Origin: an uncultured Lachnospiraceae bacterium | GTDB lineage: Bacteria > Bacillota > Clostridia > Lachnospirales > Lachnospiraceae | Length of the DNA stretch: 64,000 nucleotides | Reading direction: 5' to 3' | Assembly: GCA_900548905.1 (NCBI GenBank) | Contig: URMK01000004.1 | Span: 144,979 to 208,978, forward strand | Shown here: in pieces, positions 43,851 to 52,491 of the stretch | Layout: each line of letters opens with the position of its first letter | Position numbering within the stretch: position 1 is the stretch's first letter | Made by a program: the position numbers and the translations under genes | The notes under the pieces: generated by a model | What the model was told of the DNA's origin: nothing | Database searches by the model: none | Seen by the model: the letters and a program-made list of their open reading frames with translations, nothing else

Positions 43851-44762
43851 TTATTCCCCCTCCTTACTGATAAACATCCGTACCAGTGACAGCAGAAAAA
43901 TGATCGCCAACAGCACCATGGCCGCGGCACTGCCGTATCCCATATCCATATAGCTGAAGGACTGCTGATACAGGAAGGTGACCACCGTACTTGTGGAACC
44001 GGCCGGCGACCCTAACGGGCTTTGTTTGGAAATTGCCGCGATCTGATCAAATATCTGGAACGCATTGATCATCCCCAGAGTAATAACCAGATAAGTCGTG
44101 GGTTTTACCAGAGGCAGGGTGATATACCAGACAGATTGGACCTTATTGGTCCCGTCTATTCTTCCGGCCTCATAAAGCTCCGCTGAAATATTCTGCAGAC
44201 CGCTGATATAAAGAATCATATAAAACCCGATCTGCTGCCATACATAAATAATAATTACCAGAAGCAGCGCATATTTCGTGCTGGTAAACCAGGTGGTATT
44301 GTCAAAGCCAAACAGGGTAAAAAGTTTTGTCCCTATGCCGTCTTTGATAAAAAAATACATAAAGAAAATACTGACGGCAACCGACGAAATAACATAGGGC
44401 ATATAATAAGTCGTACGGAAAAAAGTCTTTCCCTTTAATTTGCCGTCCAGCAAAACCGCAATCAGAAAAGCAATGACCGCAAGCAGCAGCACCACCACCG
44501 CAACCATGAGGAAAGTATGCTGGAGCGCCTTTAAAAAAGCCCTGTCCCGGAAGAGGCGGAAAAAATTCGCAAGCCCTACAAACTGTGTCCTTTCCGGCGT
44601 GATAAAGCTGTAATCATAGAAGCTAAGCCTCATGGATTTTACAGCCGGAATAAAAAACCAGTAGATCCACATAAAAACGGCCGGTAACAGAAAGCATACG
44701 GCCGTAAAAACTTCTGGTTTTTTATATTTTTCCCGATATTTTCTGTTTTTCTTTTTCTCCAT
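43851..44762 (-). CDS. Sugar ABC transporter permease (MalF type)
   Basis: This 303-residue protein has six or seven membrane helices and the EAA loop ELYEAGRIDGTNKVQSVWYIT near residue 205. It is placed at the ATG at 44,762, since GAGG lies six bases upstream and the length then matches the family. An in-frame ATG at 44,849 would add 29 residues without membrane character. It pairs with the MalG-type protein encoded 4 bases downstream. Confidence 0.9.
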   Translation of the reverse strand: MEKKKNRKYREKYKKPEVFTAVCFLLPAVFMWIYWFFIPAVKSMRLSFYDYSFITPERTQFVGLANFFRLFRDRAFLKALQHTFLMVAVVVLLLAVIAFLIAVLLDGKLKGKTFFRTTYYMPYVISSVAVSIFFMYFFIKDGIGTKLFTLFGFDNTTWFTSTKYALLLVIIIYVWQQIGFYMILYISGLQNISAELYEAGRIDGTNKVQSVWYITLPLVKPTTYLVITLGMINAFQIFDQIAAISKQSPLGSPAGSTSTVVTFLYQQSFSYMDMGYGSAAAMVLLAIIFLLSLVRMFISKEGE

Positions 44763-44825
44763 TTTATACCTCATGTCCGTTTTGCGCGGACTTATATTCC
44801 TTTGTTGAAAATACTGCAAATGCAC

Positions 44826-44890
44826 GCCGGGATCGGAGCCAGGACACATCCTTATCCTGTTATCCGATGTTCTCCAGCCCCGATCCCGGC
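44826..44890. other. Stem between binding-protein and permease genes
   Basis: GCCGGGATCGG and CCGATCCCGGC form an 11-bp perfect stem in the gap after the binding protein. There is no T-run. A structure at this place often protects the binding-protein mRNA so that it is made in excess over the permeases. Confidence 0.55.
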
Positions 44891-44959
44891 CGATACATTC
44901 TGTTTCCCCCGTATGGTAACTATTCAGACATAATTGAACGGTTACGTTATACGCTGTCT

Positions 44960-46282
44960 TTAATCCGTGCCATAATCCGCTTCCAGCTGTTCCACGATTT
45001 GCTGCCCTGTCATTGTTGAACTTTCATCAAACATCGTTTCCTGCATCAGATTGATCAGACTGTCCGCAAATTTCTTGCTCTGGGTAGGATAGCTGAAAGG
45101 AGTGGAAGCATCCAGATAGCTTACCAAATCGGCCAAAGCCGGTACTTTTTCCTTATAGAGATCGAAATATTCTTCTTTGGCCGGTATAACCTCCGTAACA
45201 TCCACTACCGCTTCATACAGTTTATCGCCGCCTGCCGCATAGCTTATGGCCTGTGCCACCGCTTCGGGATGCTTGGAGTTCTTTAAAGCCACCAGCGCTG
45301 CAGAATGGCAGGTGCCGCCGCCGTTTCCGTTTCCGCCCTTGGGCACAGGCAGATACTTAAGTGAAATGTCCGGCGCTTCTGCGGCAAAGCTTGCCTGATA
45401 CCAGGCGCCGCCTGTGGAGAACAGGGCAGACTGCTGGATCATGACCGCTCCGTCCCAGCCAAGCCCTAATTCCGTAGGAGTGACAATATAGCCTTCCCGG
45501 TATGCATCAATCAAAAATTGTAAAGCTTCCGCATTTTCTTTGGCTCCGATATTTTTGCCGAAATCCCAGCCGCCCCCAAAGGAAAGGGCAATATTGGTGA
45601 GATGGTATTCCTGTACATTCAGGCACAGAGCCGGCATATCATGCTCTTCCTTCACCTTTTTACAGATATCCAAAACTTCATCCCAGGTCGCCGGATAGCT
45701 GTCTCCCAGGCCGAATTCTTTCCACATGCTGTCGTTTACAATAAAAACGCCGGGATTGAGGGCATAGGGAATGCCATAAACCACATCATTTATTTTCCAG
45801 GCATCCATTGCTTTGGCCCAGGTCCCTTCCAGGCTGATAACCCCGGATTCCACATATTCATCCAAAGGCTCAAACAGCCCCTGGTCAATATACTGGAGAT
45901 AATGCTCATTGGTGCAGGAAATAATATCCGGTGCCGTCCCTGCCGCAATCTGGGCCGGGATGTTATCCCAGAAATCGGAATCGCTGGGATATTTCAGGAA
46001 TTCAATCTTAATTCCCTGATCCTCTTCAATCCCTTCAAACGCTTTTTCCAGACGTTTGGATTCATCATCAGACCAGACTCCAATGGTCAGGGTAACAGCC
46101 TCTCCCGTATCATTGTCGGCCTCCACCACAGCCGCCTGTGCGGACGGCGCCGTACTTTCCGCTTCATTTGCCGCAGACGTTACTTCGGATACGTTCTGTG
46201 CGGATCCGCAGCCTGCCGCTCCCAGCAGCATAGCGGCACACAACAGGCTTCCCACTGCTTTTACCATAAATTTTCTTTTCAT
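44960..46282 (-). CDS. Extracellular solute-binding lipoprotein of a CUT1 importer
   Basis: This 440-residue protein has a lipoprotein signal peptide (AAGC, Cys25), a Ser/Ala/Glu linker to about 57 and a periplasmic-binding-protein type 1 sugar fold: VTLTIGVWSDDESKRLEKAFEG, NIPAQIAAGTAPDIISC, DGAVMIQQSALFSTGGAW. The ligand should be an oligosaccharide or glycoside, but the neighbouring nucleoside-type hydrolases suggest a riboside. It has a GAGGGAG ribosome binding site and leads its operon. Confidence 0.88.
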   Translation of the reverse strand: MKRKFMVKAVGSLLCAAMLLGAAGCGSAQNVSEVTSAANEAESTAPSAQAAVVEADNDTGEAVTLTIGVWSDDESKRLEKAFEGIEEDQGIKIEFLKYPSDSDFWDNIPAQIAAGTAPDIISCTNEHYLQYIDQGLFEPLDEYVESGVISLEGTWAKAMDAWKINDVVYGIPYALNPGVFIVNDSMWKEFGLGDSYPATWDEVLDICKKVKEEHDMPALCLNVQEYHLTNIALSFGGGWDFGKNIGAKENAEALQFLIDAYREGYIVTPTELGLGWDGAVMIQQSALFSTGGAWYQASFAAEAPDISLKYLPVPKGGNGNGGGTCHSAALVALKNSKHPEAVAQAISYAAGGDKLYEAVVDVTEVIPAKEEYFDLYKEKVPALADLVSYLDASTPFSYPTQSKKFADSLINLMQETMFDESSTMTGQQIVEQLEADYGTD

Positions 46283-46342
46283 GCTTTACTCCCTCATTTA
46301 ATCCGTTATTCTCATGTAAGGCACCGGTTCCTTATGTTCTTC

Positions 46343-46348
46343 ATTATA
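46343..46348 (-). promoter_or_regulatory. -10 element of the binding-protein promoter
   Basis: A perfect TATAAT on the minus strand lies about 60 bases upstream of the start codon, without a recognisable -35, which fits an activator-dependent promoter. Two GGAACCG direct repeats flank it. Confidence 0.5.
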
Positions 46349-46478
46349 TCGGTTCCGGTCCCGTTTTCCTATTTCCATTATTATCAAATGGAAAAACATT
46401 TTGTCCTGGGAATAAAAAAAGAAATCGTTTTCCGGCCATTTTCTGTGCTCCTGCCTGCAACAATTTCTTTTACTTATG

Positions 46479-46507
46479 ATTTTTGTCATTTTATTCGCAT
46501 TTTTGTC
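46479..46507 (-). promoter_or_regulatory. Direct repeats, likely response-regulator binding sites
   Basis: GACAAAAAT occurs twice on the minus strand with exactly 20-base spacing (46,507-46,499 and 46,487-46,479), two helical turns apart, as AraC-type dimers prefer. A related GACAAAATG lies at 46,405-46,397. The sites are upstream of the -10 at 46,343 and start right after the response regulator stop codon. Confidence 0.5.
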
Positions 46508-48055
46508 CTATCGGTTTCTGAACTCTATGGGAGTAATGCCTTCCTGCTTCTTAAATGCCACATGAAAGGCGGTAGTGGACGAATACCCAACCTCAAGGGC
46601 TATCTCATATATCTTTTTATTTGTGGATTTCAGCAGTTCCCTGGCTTCTTCAACCCTAAGCTGGTTGATGTAAGCCGGGATATTCATCCCCATCTGTTTA
46701 TTGAAAATACGGCTTGTATAGCTTTCGCTCAGTTCCAGATATCCCGCAATATTATTAAGAGTAATATCCTGCCTGAAATTCTCCCGGATATAGTCACAGG
46801 CTCTGCGTACCAGCCAGTTGGCATTCTGATCCCCGGACTCCGGTATCACCCTGTCCAGATACGCGTAAATCAGGCTTTCCATCTCCTCCAATGTTTCCTG
46901 CTCCCCGATTTCCTGCAGTATCCGCACCTCCTCCCAGTTCCTGCCCTGTGCCTGGATAAGCTTTACCATATCCTGGCAGAAAGCGGCAACATGATCGGGC
47001 TTCGCAACTTTTCCTCTTCTCAGCGCTTCAAAATAAGCCTGGATTTCTTCCCGGATCTCCTCCGTCCGCCCATCCACAATATATCCTTTCAGCCGTACCT
47101 CCAGGGCCGTCATTTCTTTGCAGACAGCATCCGTATTCTGATAATACGCGAGCAGATCATCAAAATAAAAAACCTCCCGTTTTTCAAAAAAACTCCTGTC
47201 CAGCATCCGGCAGGCCTGTTCCCAGGCTTTTTTTATTTCCTTCTCCCCGTACTGAAAGCTGCTCACCCCGAAAAGCATATCCAGATCCAGATAATTCCGG
47301 ACAATGGAATGAATATGGGGAACAAGCCTGCGGATACGCAGATGGATTTCCTGCGCGCTGCCGGTATCGGAAAAGCTGATAAAGATGCCCACCGTATCCC
47401 TTGTATACTGAATGACATCGTATTCCCGGTAATGCTGCAGAGCCTGCTCCAAAATGGAGTTCAGAGAACGGTAGAACAAATCAATCCCTTTCTGTTCATA
47501 CCGGCTCCCCACCTTATCCATATCCCTGATTCTGCCGGCTATCACACAAAAACAGGAGGTGTTGAATGTCAGTTCCCCATCTCCGCCCACAGAAAACCCG
47601 TCGATTTTCTGTCGCAGATATTTTTCCGCCATCATTTTCCGGCTGCATGTCTCTTCCCGGCCGGTCTGTTCTCCCTCCCCGTAATCCAAACGGAGAATTG
47701 CAGCCAGCAGGCCGCTTTCATTCAGATTGGATTTCAGCACATAGTCCGCCGCCCCGCCGCGAAGGGCCTCCCTCACGTATTCAAATTCATCATAGCAGGT
47801 CAGCATGATAACCTTTCCCGGGTACCCGGTTTCTTTCAGCCGGTGCAGCACCTGGATTCCATTCATTCCCGGCATATTGATATCCAGCACGATCAAATCC
47901 GGCCTGCATTTTTCCGCCATCTGCAGACAGCTTTCCCCGTCGGAGGCCTCCCCCGCAATTTCAAAACCATTTTCTTCCCAGCGGACGGCATGTATAATAC
48001 CGATACGTACCAAAACCTCGTCGTCCACCACCAATACTTTAATCTTCCTGTTCAT
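46508..48055 (-). CDS. Response regulator with AraC-type output domain (YesN type)
   Basis: This 515-residue protein has a receiver domain (1-125; acidic pair D11/D12, phospho-acceptor D58 in LIVLDINMPG, LKS near 110), a middle region (130-400) and a C-terminal AraC/XylS double HTH (about 410-515, NNIAGYLELSESYTSRIFNKQ, ALEVGYSSTTAFHVAFKKQ). It is paired with the sensor kinase and likely activates the importer operon that follows. The start at 48,055 has GGGAG upstream. A frame extension from 48,067 adds three residues. Confidence 0.9.
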   Translation of the reverse strand: MNRKIKVLVVDDEVLVRIGIIHAVRWEENGFEIAGEASDGESCLQMAEKCRPDLIVLDINMPGMNGIQVLHRLKETGYPGKVIMLTCYDEFEYVREALRGGAADYVLKSNLNESGLLAAILRLDYGEGEQTGREETCSRKMMAEKYLRQKIDGFSVGGDGELTFNTSCFCVIAGRIRDMDKVGSRYEQKGIDLFYRSLNSILEQALQHYREYDVIQYTRDTVGIFISFSDTGSAQEIHLRIRRLVPHIHSIVRNYLDLDMLFGVSSFQYGEKEIKKAWEQACRMLDRSFFEKREVFYFDDLLAYYQNTDAVCKEMTALEVRLKGYIVDGRTEEIREEIQAYFEALRRGKVAKPDHVAAFCQDMVKLIQAQGRNWEEVRILQEIGEQETLEEMESLIYAYLDRVIPESGDQNANWLVRRACDYIRENFRQDITLNNIAGYLELSESYTSRIFNKQMGMNIPAYINQLRVEEARELLKSTNKKIYEIALEVGYSSTTAFHVAFKKQEGITPIEFRNR

Positions 48056-48137
48056 TTCTGCTCCCATCAGCGCCGGTCCCGAAAGATATGACGCATCTTG
48101 CTTTATTCTTATCCGTTACTGCCCAATACCTTCACAG

Positions 48138-49934
48138 TTATTCTTTCTCCTGTTTTTTTCTGGCGGGTATCCGTACGGTGACCTTAGTAAAACACCCTTC
48201 CTTACTGTCAATGCGTATGGCATATTCCTGCCCGTAAGTAAGCTTTATACGCTGGTTTACATTATAAATACCTATTTTATTCAGCCTTTTCTCCGACTTT
48301 CTTTCACTGGTCAGGATTTCATTTATTTTTTCTGCGGACAGCCCTTTTCCGTCATCCGTCACACAAAGGAACAGATGCTCCTCCTCCAGATGAATATCAA
48401 TTTTTATTGTGGCGCAGATATCGTTGTTATCGAAGCCGTGGAGAACCGCATTTTCCACCAGCGGCTGAAGGATAAAACGCAGGACCTCATATTGCGCCGC
48501 CTCTTCCTGCACATCGAAAATAAAAGAAAACCGTTCAAAATATCTGAAATTCAATATCCGGATATAATTCCGTATAAAGTCCACCTCCCTGTCCACGGGA
48601 ACAAATTCACTGGTATCCTCCGCCACATAATTCAAAACCCTGACCAGGGCATCCAGCATCTGTGTCACTTTATCGGCTCCCTGCAGCTCCGAAAGCCATC
48701 GGATGGAATTCAGCGTATTATACATAAAATGGGGATTGATCTGGGACTGCAGGGCCAGCATCTCCATTTCCCGTTTTTCTTTTTCCTTTTCCTTCATCTC
48801 CATAAACATGGCATTGATTCGTTTTACCATATGGTTGAATTTCCGGGACAGAATTTTCATCTCCCCATGAAATTCCTCCGTCTGAAGGGACAGATCCCCG
48901 GATTCCACCGATTCCATGGTGCCGATTAACCGCAGCATCGGCTGTGTTATCGTATTGGAAATTTTGATGCTCACAAAAAACAGTGCAATCCCAAGCCCCA
49001 GCATGACTGCAATCGCCAGTGTAAAGGTATAGGCTATGTTTTTCACCGCATCCCCGATAGGCACAAACTGATAAATCTTCCCATCCATATAAGCCAGGGG
49101 AAGAACGGCAAGATAATAAGTCTGGTTACCGAAATGGGCCTGACTGAGCTTCCCTTCCTCCTCCGACCCCGGGGCATTCTCATTCAGATATTCCTCTATT
49201 TCCCGCTTTTTCTCCTCACCCCCGGGCAAAATCAGCTTCCCATTCTTATCCGTTACCGCTATGATGCTCTCGCTGTACTCCGACGAATCCCATAACCGTG
49301 CAAAATTTTCCACCGAGCAGTCGATAACAATCATCCCCAGATACTCCCCCGTATCCGGATCCAGAATTCCTCTGGCAATAGACAGCACATCCCATTTCCG
49401 GGATACCGCTTTTTCTTCATGCACCCCGATAATAAAAGGCTTTCCGTTCCCTTCCATCACCTCCCTAAACCAGCTCTCCGTTTCAATACGGTAGCTTCCC
49501 ACCACGGAATTCCGGGAACGATAGGCATAATAATCCATATTGGCCGGAAACAGAAATACAGCGTCAATCTGGTTATGCATATAATAAACATGCTTATACA
49601 GCTTGGGTCCGATGGCATTCACATCATTGATCTGGGCCACCACCCGCTTTTCATTTTCGATCCCCTTATAATCCTTGCGCAGGATATCCATAATCTCCGC
49701 ATCCAGATAAGGGAACTCCGATAATTTAACCATACTGTCAAAATAATTATCGATACTCTTTTTAATCTGGTAATTGCTGCTGTAAATGGATTTGCTGATG
49801 CTCTCTTTGGTCAGGTGTTCCCAAAGCGTACCCAGCAGCAAAAGCATAAAGATAACGGTAATACATATGATTAACAAATATCCCAGCAAGATTTTCTTTT
49901 TTATGGACAGATCCTTTATTTTTCCGAATGTCAT
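48138..49934 (-). CDS. Membrane sensor histidine kinase (YesM type)
   Basis: This 598-residue protein has two membrane helices (about 13-37 and 303-325) around an extracellular Cache-like domain (about 40-300), a HAMP region (326-380), a coiled linker rich in Glu/Lys, and a His_kinase domain with QINPHFMYNTLNSIRWL, whose His is the likely phosphorylation site near 397. The HATPase part has LVENAVLHGFDNND and VTDDGKGLS. It probably senses the substrate of the neighbouring importer or its bound binding protein. It is the first gene of a two-gene unit with the response regulator. Confidence 0.9.
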   Translation of the reverse strand: MTFGKIKDLSIKKKILLGYLLIICITVIFMLLLLGTLWEHLTKESISKSIYSSNYQIKKSIDNYFDSMVKLSEFPYLDAEIMDILRKDYKGIENEKRVVAQINDVNAIGPKLYKHVYYMHNQIDAVFLFPANMDYYAYRSRNSVVGSYRIETESWFREVMEGNGKPFIIGVHEEKAVSRKWDVLSIARGILDPDTGEYLGMIVIDCSVENFARLWDSSEYSESIIAVTDKNGKLILPGGEEKKREIEEYLNENAPGSEEEGKLSQAHFGNQTYYLAVLPLAYMDGKIYQFVPIGDAVKNIAYTFTLAIAVMLGLGIALFFVSIKISNTITQPMLRLIGTMESVESGDLSLQTEEFHGEMKILSRKFNHMVKRINAMFMEMKEKEKEKREMEMLALQSQINPHFMYNTLNSIRWLSELQGADKVTQMLDALVRVLNYVAEDTSEFVPVDREVDFIRNYIRILNFRYFERFSFIFDVQEEAAQYEVLRFILQPLVENAVLHGFDNNDICATIKIDIHLEEEHLFLCVTDDGKGLSAEKINEILTSERKSEKRLNKIGIYNVNQRIKLTYGQEYAIRIDSKEGCFTKVTVRIPARKKQEKE

Positions 49935-49968
49935 CCTTCTACCCGTACCTTTTTTCTATTTGCATTTT

Positions 49969-49998
49969 ATTATACATCATCTGTTCCCGCTTCATCAA
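49969..49998 (-). promoter_or_regulatory. Promoter of the kinase/regulator operon
   Basis: On the minus strand, TTGATG (49,998-49,993), an 18-base spacer and TATAAT (49,974-49,969) lie about 35 bases before the kinase start codon. Confidence 0.6.
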
Positions 49999-50195
49999 TT
50001 CTACTTTTCTGTTCCCTTTTTCTGCCATAAAAGATGTAAGCAGTAACGCTTACGCTGAAATGCCCGTACAACAAGACACACGAATAACCCGCATGAAAAA
50101 ATTTCATTCCTTCCCTCCCCCGCCGCTATAGTATACTGAAGAAAAGACCGGCAAAGCCTTGTTCCGGCTTCCTCCGGCCAGCTTCATATTACATA

Positions 50196-50260
50196 CTCAA
50201 ACTTCGCAGGTGCCAAATGGCCCTCCGCCCGCTGCCAGAACGGCACCTGCGAAGTTTGAG
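50196..50260 (+). repeat. Repeat family 2, copy 2, forming a 19-bp perfect stem
   Basis: Bases 50,196-50,214 and 50,242-50,260 are exact complements (19 bp, starting CTCAAACTTCGC), with a 27-base loop that carries the family core AAATGGCCCTCCGCC. The stem is 26 bases before the epimerase start codon and could block a -35 or shape the mRNA leader. The other copies do not have this perfect second arm, so it may have arisen by local duplication. Confidence 0.7.
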
Positions 50261-50286
50261 TTATATAAAACAGGAGAAAAACCAAC

Positions 50287-51363
50287 ATGAAAATTACCGA
50301 TATCAAAGCCGAAAAGGTCCGCATAGAACTTACCGCCCCCTTCCGGGTAGCTTTTGCTGAAATCAACTATTCGGAAAACCTGCTTCTGAAGATCAGCACC
50401 GACGAAGGAATCGATGGTTATGGAGAAGCCGCTCCCATGCCTTTTGTAACCGGCGAAACCATTGACAGTGTGATCAGCGTCATCAACCTCCTGCGCCCCG
50501 GCCTCATCGGCATGGATCCCATGGATATCGAAAAAGTCCATGAGCGGATGGACAGCTGTATCTACGGAAACGGCTCCGCCAAATGCGCCGTGGATCTGGC
50601 CATGTATGACCTTATGGGGAAAGCCATGGGCCAGCCCGTTTACAAGCTCCTGGGCGGTTATTCCAATCAGGTACAGAATGATATCACCATAGGAATCAAC
50701 ACCCCTGAGCTCATGGCCGAAGAAGCCAGGCAGCACGTCCTCAAGGACGGCTTCCATATTCTCAAAATCAAAGCCGGCATCCATCCGGAGGAAGATATCC
50801 GTGCCATGCATCTCATCCGTGAAGCGGTCGGCCCCCATATCCGTCTCCGTGTAGACGCCAACCAGGGCTATAATGCCAGCGATGCCGTCTATGCCCTCCA
50901 GGAATTCAAAAAAGCCGGCATCGAAGCGGTGGAACAATGTCTCCCCTACTGGGATTTTGAAGGCTCCGCCTATGTCCGCAGCAAAGTGAGCGGAATCCGC
51001 ATCATGCTGGACGAATCCATCCACAACCACCTGGATGCCGCCCGCGCCTGCAAAAACGGCTGCGCCGACATTCTGAATATCAAACTCATGAAATGCGGCG
51101 GCCTTTTTCGTGCCTCCCAGATTAATGCCATTGCCGAAGCCTTCGGCGTTACCTGCATGGTAGGCTGCATGATGGAGACCAAACTCGCCACCACCGCAGG
51201 CGTGAGCCTCGTAGCGGCCAAGAAAAATATTACCGAAGCCGACTGTGACAGCTTCCTCTTCTATGCCGACGAACAGACCGGTATGACCGGCGGCTTCACC
51301 CGGGAGAATGACATCTTCACCCTCCTTGACGCCCCCGGCTTCGGACTGGATATTTCCTTCTGA
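50287..51363 (+). CDS. Dipeptide epimerase, enolase superfamily (muconate lactonizing subgroup)
   Basis: This 358-residue protein has the N-terminal capping domain and the barrel motifs of the L-Ala-D/L-Glu epimerase group: LKIKAG (bases K160/K162), RVDANQGY (metal ligand D190), VEQC (E216), LDES (D242) and NIKLMKCGG (K266/K269). Enzymes of this kind turn L-Ala-D-Glu from murein into L-Ala-L-Glu, or act on other dipeptides. Nearby Opp and dipeptidase genes support peptide use. It has an AGGAG ribosome binding site. The exact dipeptide is not set by the sequence. Confidence 0.85.
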   Translation: MKITDIKAEKVRIELTAPFRVAFAEINYSENLLLKISTDEGIDGYGEAAPMPFVTGETIDSVISVINLLRPGLIGMDPMDIEKVHERMDSCIYGNGSAKCAVDLAMYDLMGKAMGQPVYKLLGGYSNQVQNDITIGINTPELMAEEARQHVLKDGFHILKIKAGIHPEEDIRAMHLIREAVGPHIRLRVDANQGYNASDAVYALQEFKKAGIEAVEQCLPYWDFEGSAYVRSKVSGIRIMLDESIHNHLDAARACKNGCADILNIKLMKCGGLFRASQINAIAEAFGVTCMVGCMMETKLATTAGVSLVAAKKNITEADCDSFLFYADEQTGMTGGFTRENDIFTLLDAPGFGLDISF

Positions 51364-51388
51364 TCCGCCGTTTCATAATTCCATGCAC

Positions 51389-51430
51389 ACAAAAGCCGCC
51401 ATCCTTCCACAATCCGACGGCGGCTTTTGT
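51389..51430. terminator. Bidirectional terminator between epimerase and Rpn genes
   Basis: ACAAAAGCCGCC and GGCGGCTTTTGT form a 12-bp perfect stem with an 18-base loop, with A/T-rich ends on both sides. It lies between converging genes and can serve both. Confidence 0.8.
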
Positions 51431-51462
51431 ATTCCCCTATCTCCTATTCCCCTGCATTTCAC

Positions 51463-52491
51463 TTATTCCCGCGGCTTGCTGCGTAACAAGTTTGGTGCCC
51501 CGTCAGCTTGCTGCGGAGTATTTGACTTCCGGTATTGCTCCGCATACCCCCTTGCGTCTTCCGGCGTCACCTCAAATTTCTCCAAAACCATTTTCACCGT
51601 CTGTTCAAAGGAAATTCCCAGGTCTTCACAGATTTCTACGAAAGCCTTAATCCCAATCCGCACTCCCTCGTTTTTTCCTTCCTTTTTTGCCATCTCTGCT
51701 ATCTCTTCCAATGCCTTACACATATCTACACCTCCCTTCCCATCATTCCTGTCCGCCTTCCACCACGCATCCGTATGAAGCAGCTCCCTCAGACAATCAA
51801 ACGTGTCATAAGAGATATGCCGGAACACTTCCGGCCTCTCCTGAATATACCTCTTCATCCCATCTCCATCGGAAGCCATACCCAATAGAGAAAAAACATG
51901 CTTTAAATCCGTCCTGAAGTTCTCGGGATCCACATTGGATGCCTGCACCAGATTCAATTTGTAATTTATTATAAAAGGCTTCATATCCTCATACTCTTCC
52001 GGGATATCCAGCATATCATAAAGCTCCAGCGGTCCCTCCCATCTGTCCGTTCCATAATAGAAACAAATCGTGACCACAGGCGCCAGCCTGTCCTCCCGCA
52101 GCAAACCTGACAAAAATTCCGCACTGTCCCGGTAATCCTTTGCCTTCCGGTGTTTATCCGCCAGTATTTTCACCTGTCCCGCATAATTCATGGCATCGTA
52201 GAGCATCTCCCTCACCGGCATGGCATAATGGGTTTCCCCCTGTCCCTCTACCGCAAAGACGGCATAAGCAGTACGCCCCGATGCTTTACAAACAGCATCC
52301 CGATACCTCCTCACCGTTACTTTGTTCCCCTCTTTATCCAAAAAAGAAAGCGCAGATTTCCCTGACAGATTTTCTAACCTATCCGCCCTCAGCACCTGCT
52401 TTCCCTGAAAAAGGGAACCATTAAACAAATCGCTGAAATGTTCCGGTTTCTCCAGAAATTTCATAACTGCAAGATCCTTATCCCTTGCCAT
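51463..52491 (-). CDS. Rpn family recombination-promoting nuclease/transposase-like protein
   Basis: This 342-residue protein has the Rpn (PD-(D/E)XK nuclease) arrangement: an N-terminal FLEKPEHFSDLFN block, FAVEGQGETHYAMPVREMLYDAMNY with the E-x-Q nuclease motif, and a C-terminal coiled and charged tail (LEEIAEMAKKEGKNEGVRIG). Family members stimulate RecA-independent recombination, and many copies sit in Clostridia genomes. The last about 20 residues (KSNTPQQADGAPNLL) are encoded by repeat family 1, so the repeat has been captured as coding sequence. It has an AGGAGGAG site and a good promoter. Confidence 0.85.
   Translation of the reverse strand: MARDKDLAVMKFLEKPEHFSDLFNGSLFQGKQVLRADRLENLSGKSALSFLDKEGNKVTVRRYRDAVCKASGRTAYAVFAVEGQGETHYAMPVREMLYDAMNYAGQVKILADKHRKAKDYRDSAEFLSGLLREDRLAPVVTICFYYGTDRWEGPLELYDMLDIPEEYEDMKPFIINYKLNLVQASNVDPENFRTDLKHVFSLLGMASDGDGMKRYIQERPEVFRHISYDTFDCLRELLHTDAWWKADRNDGKGGVDMCKALEEIAEMAKKEGKNEGVRIGIKAFVEICEDLGISFEQTVKMVLEKFEVTPEDARGYAEQYRKSNTPQQADGAPNLLRSKPRE
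51471..51526 (+). repeat. Interspersed repeat family 1, copy A (inside the Rpn coding end)
   Basis: This copy aligns with 14,645-14,700 over the whole span (core TAACAAGTTTGGTGCCC, CTTGCTGCGGAGTATTT). On the minus strand it codes for the C-terminal tail of the Rpn protein. The hairpin has a one-base bulge. Confidence 0.7.

Larger units (their letters stand above)
49935..50286. other. Divergent control region between kinase and epimerase genes
   Basis: This gap holds the kinase promoter (49,969-49,998), a GTAAGC/GCTTAC hairpin (about 50,036-50,053), a tatact hexamer near 50,133 without a good -35, and the repeat family 2 copy that forms a long stem 26 bases before the epimerase start. No gene was seen. 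Confidence 0.6.

Noticed and set aside
46298..46489. 63-codon open frame between regulator and binding protein genes
   Set aside because: It covers the promoter and binding-site region of the binding-protein gene and has no domain.
45602..48091. 829-codon open frame on the plus strand
   Set aside because: It is antisense to the binding-protein and response-regulator genes, which have clear domains, starts and ribosome binding sites. Its own translation shows no domain.
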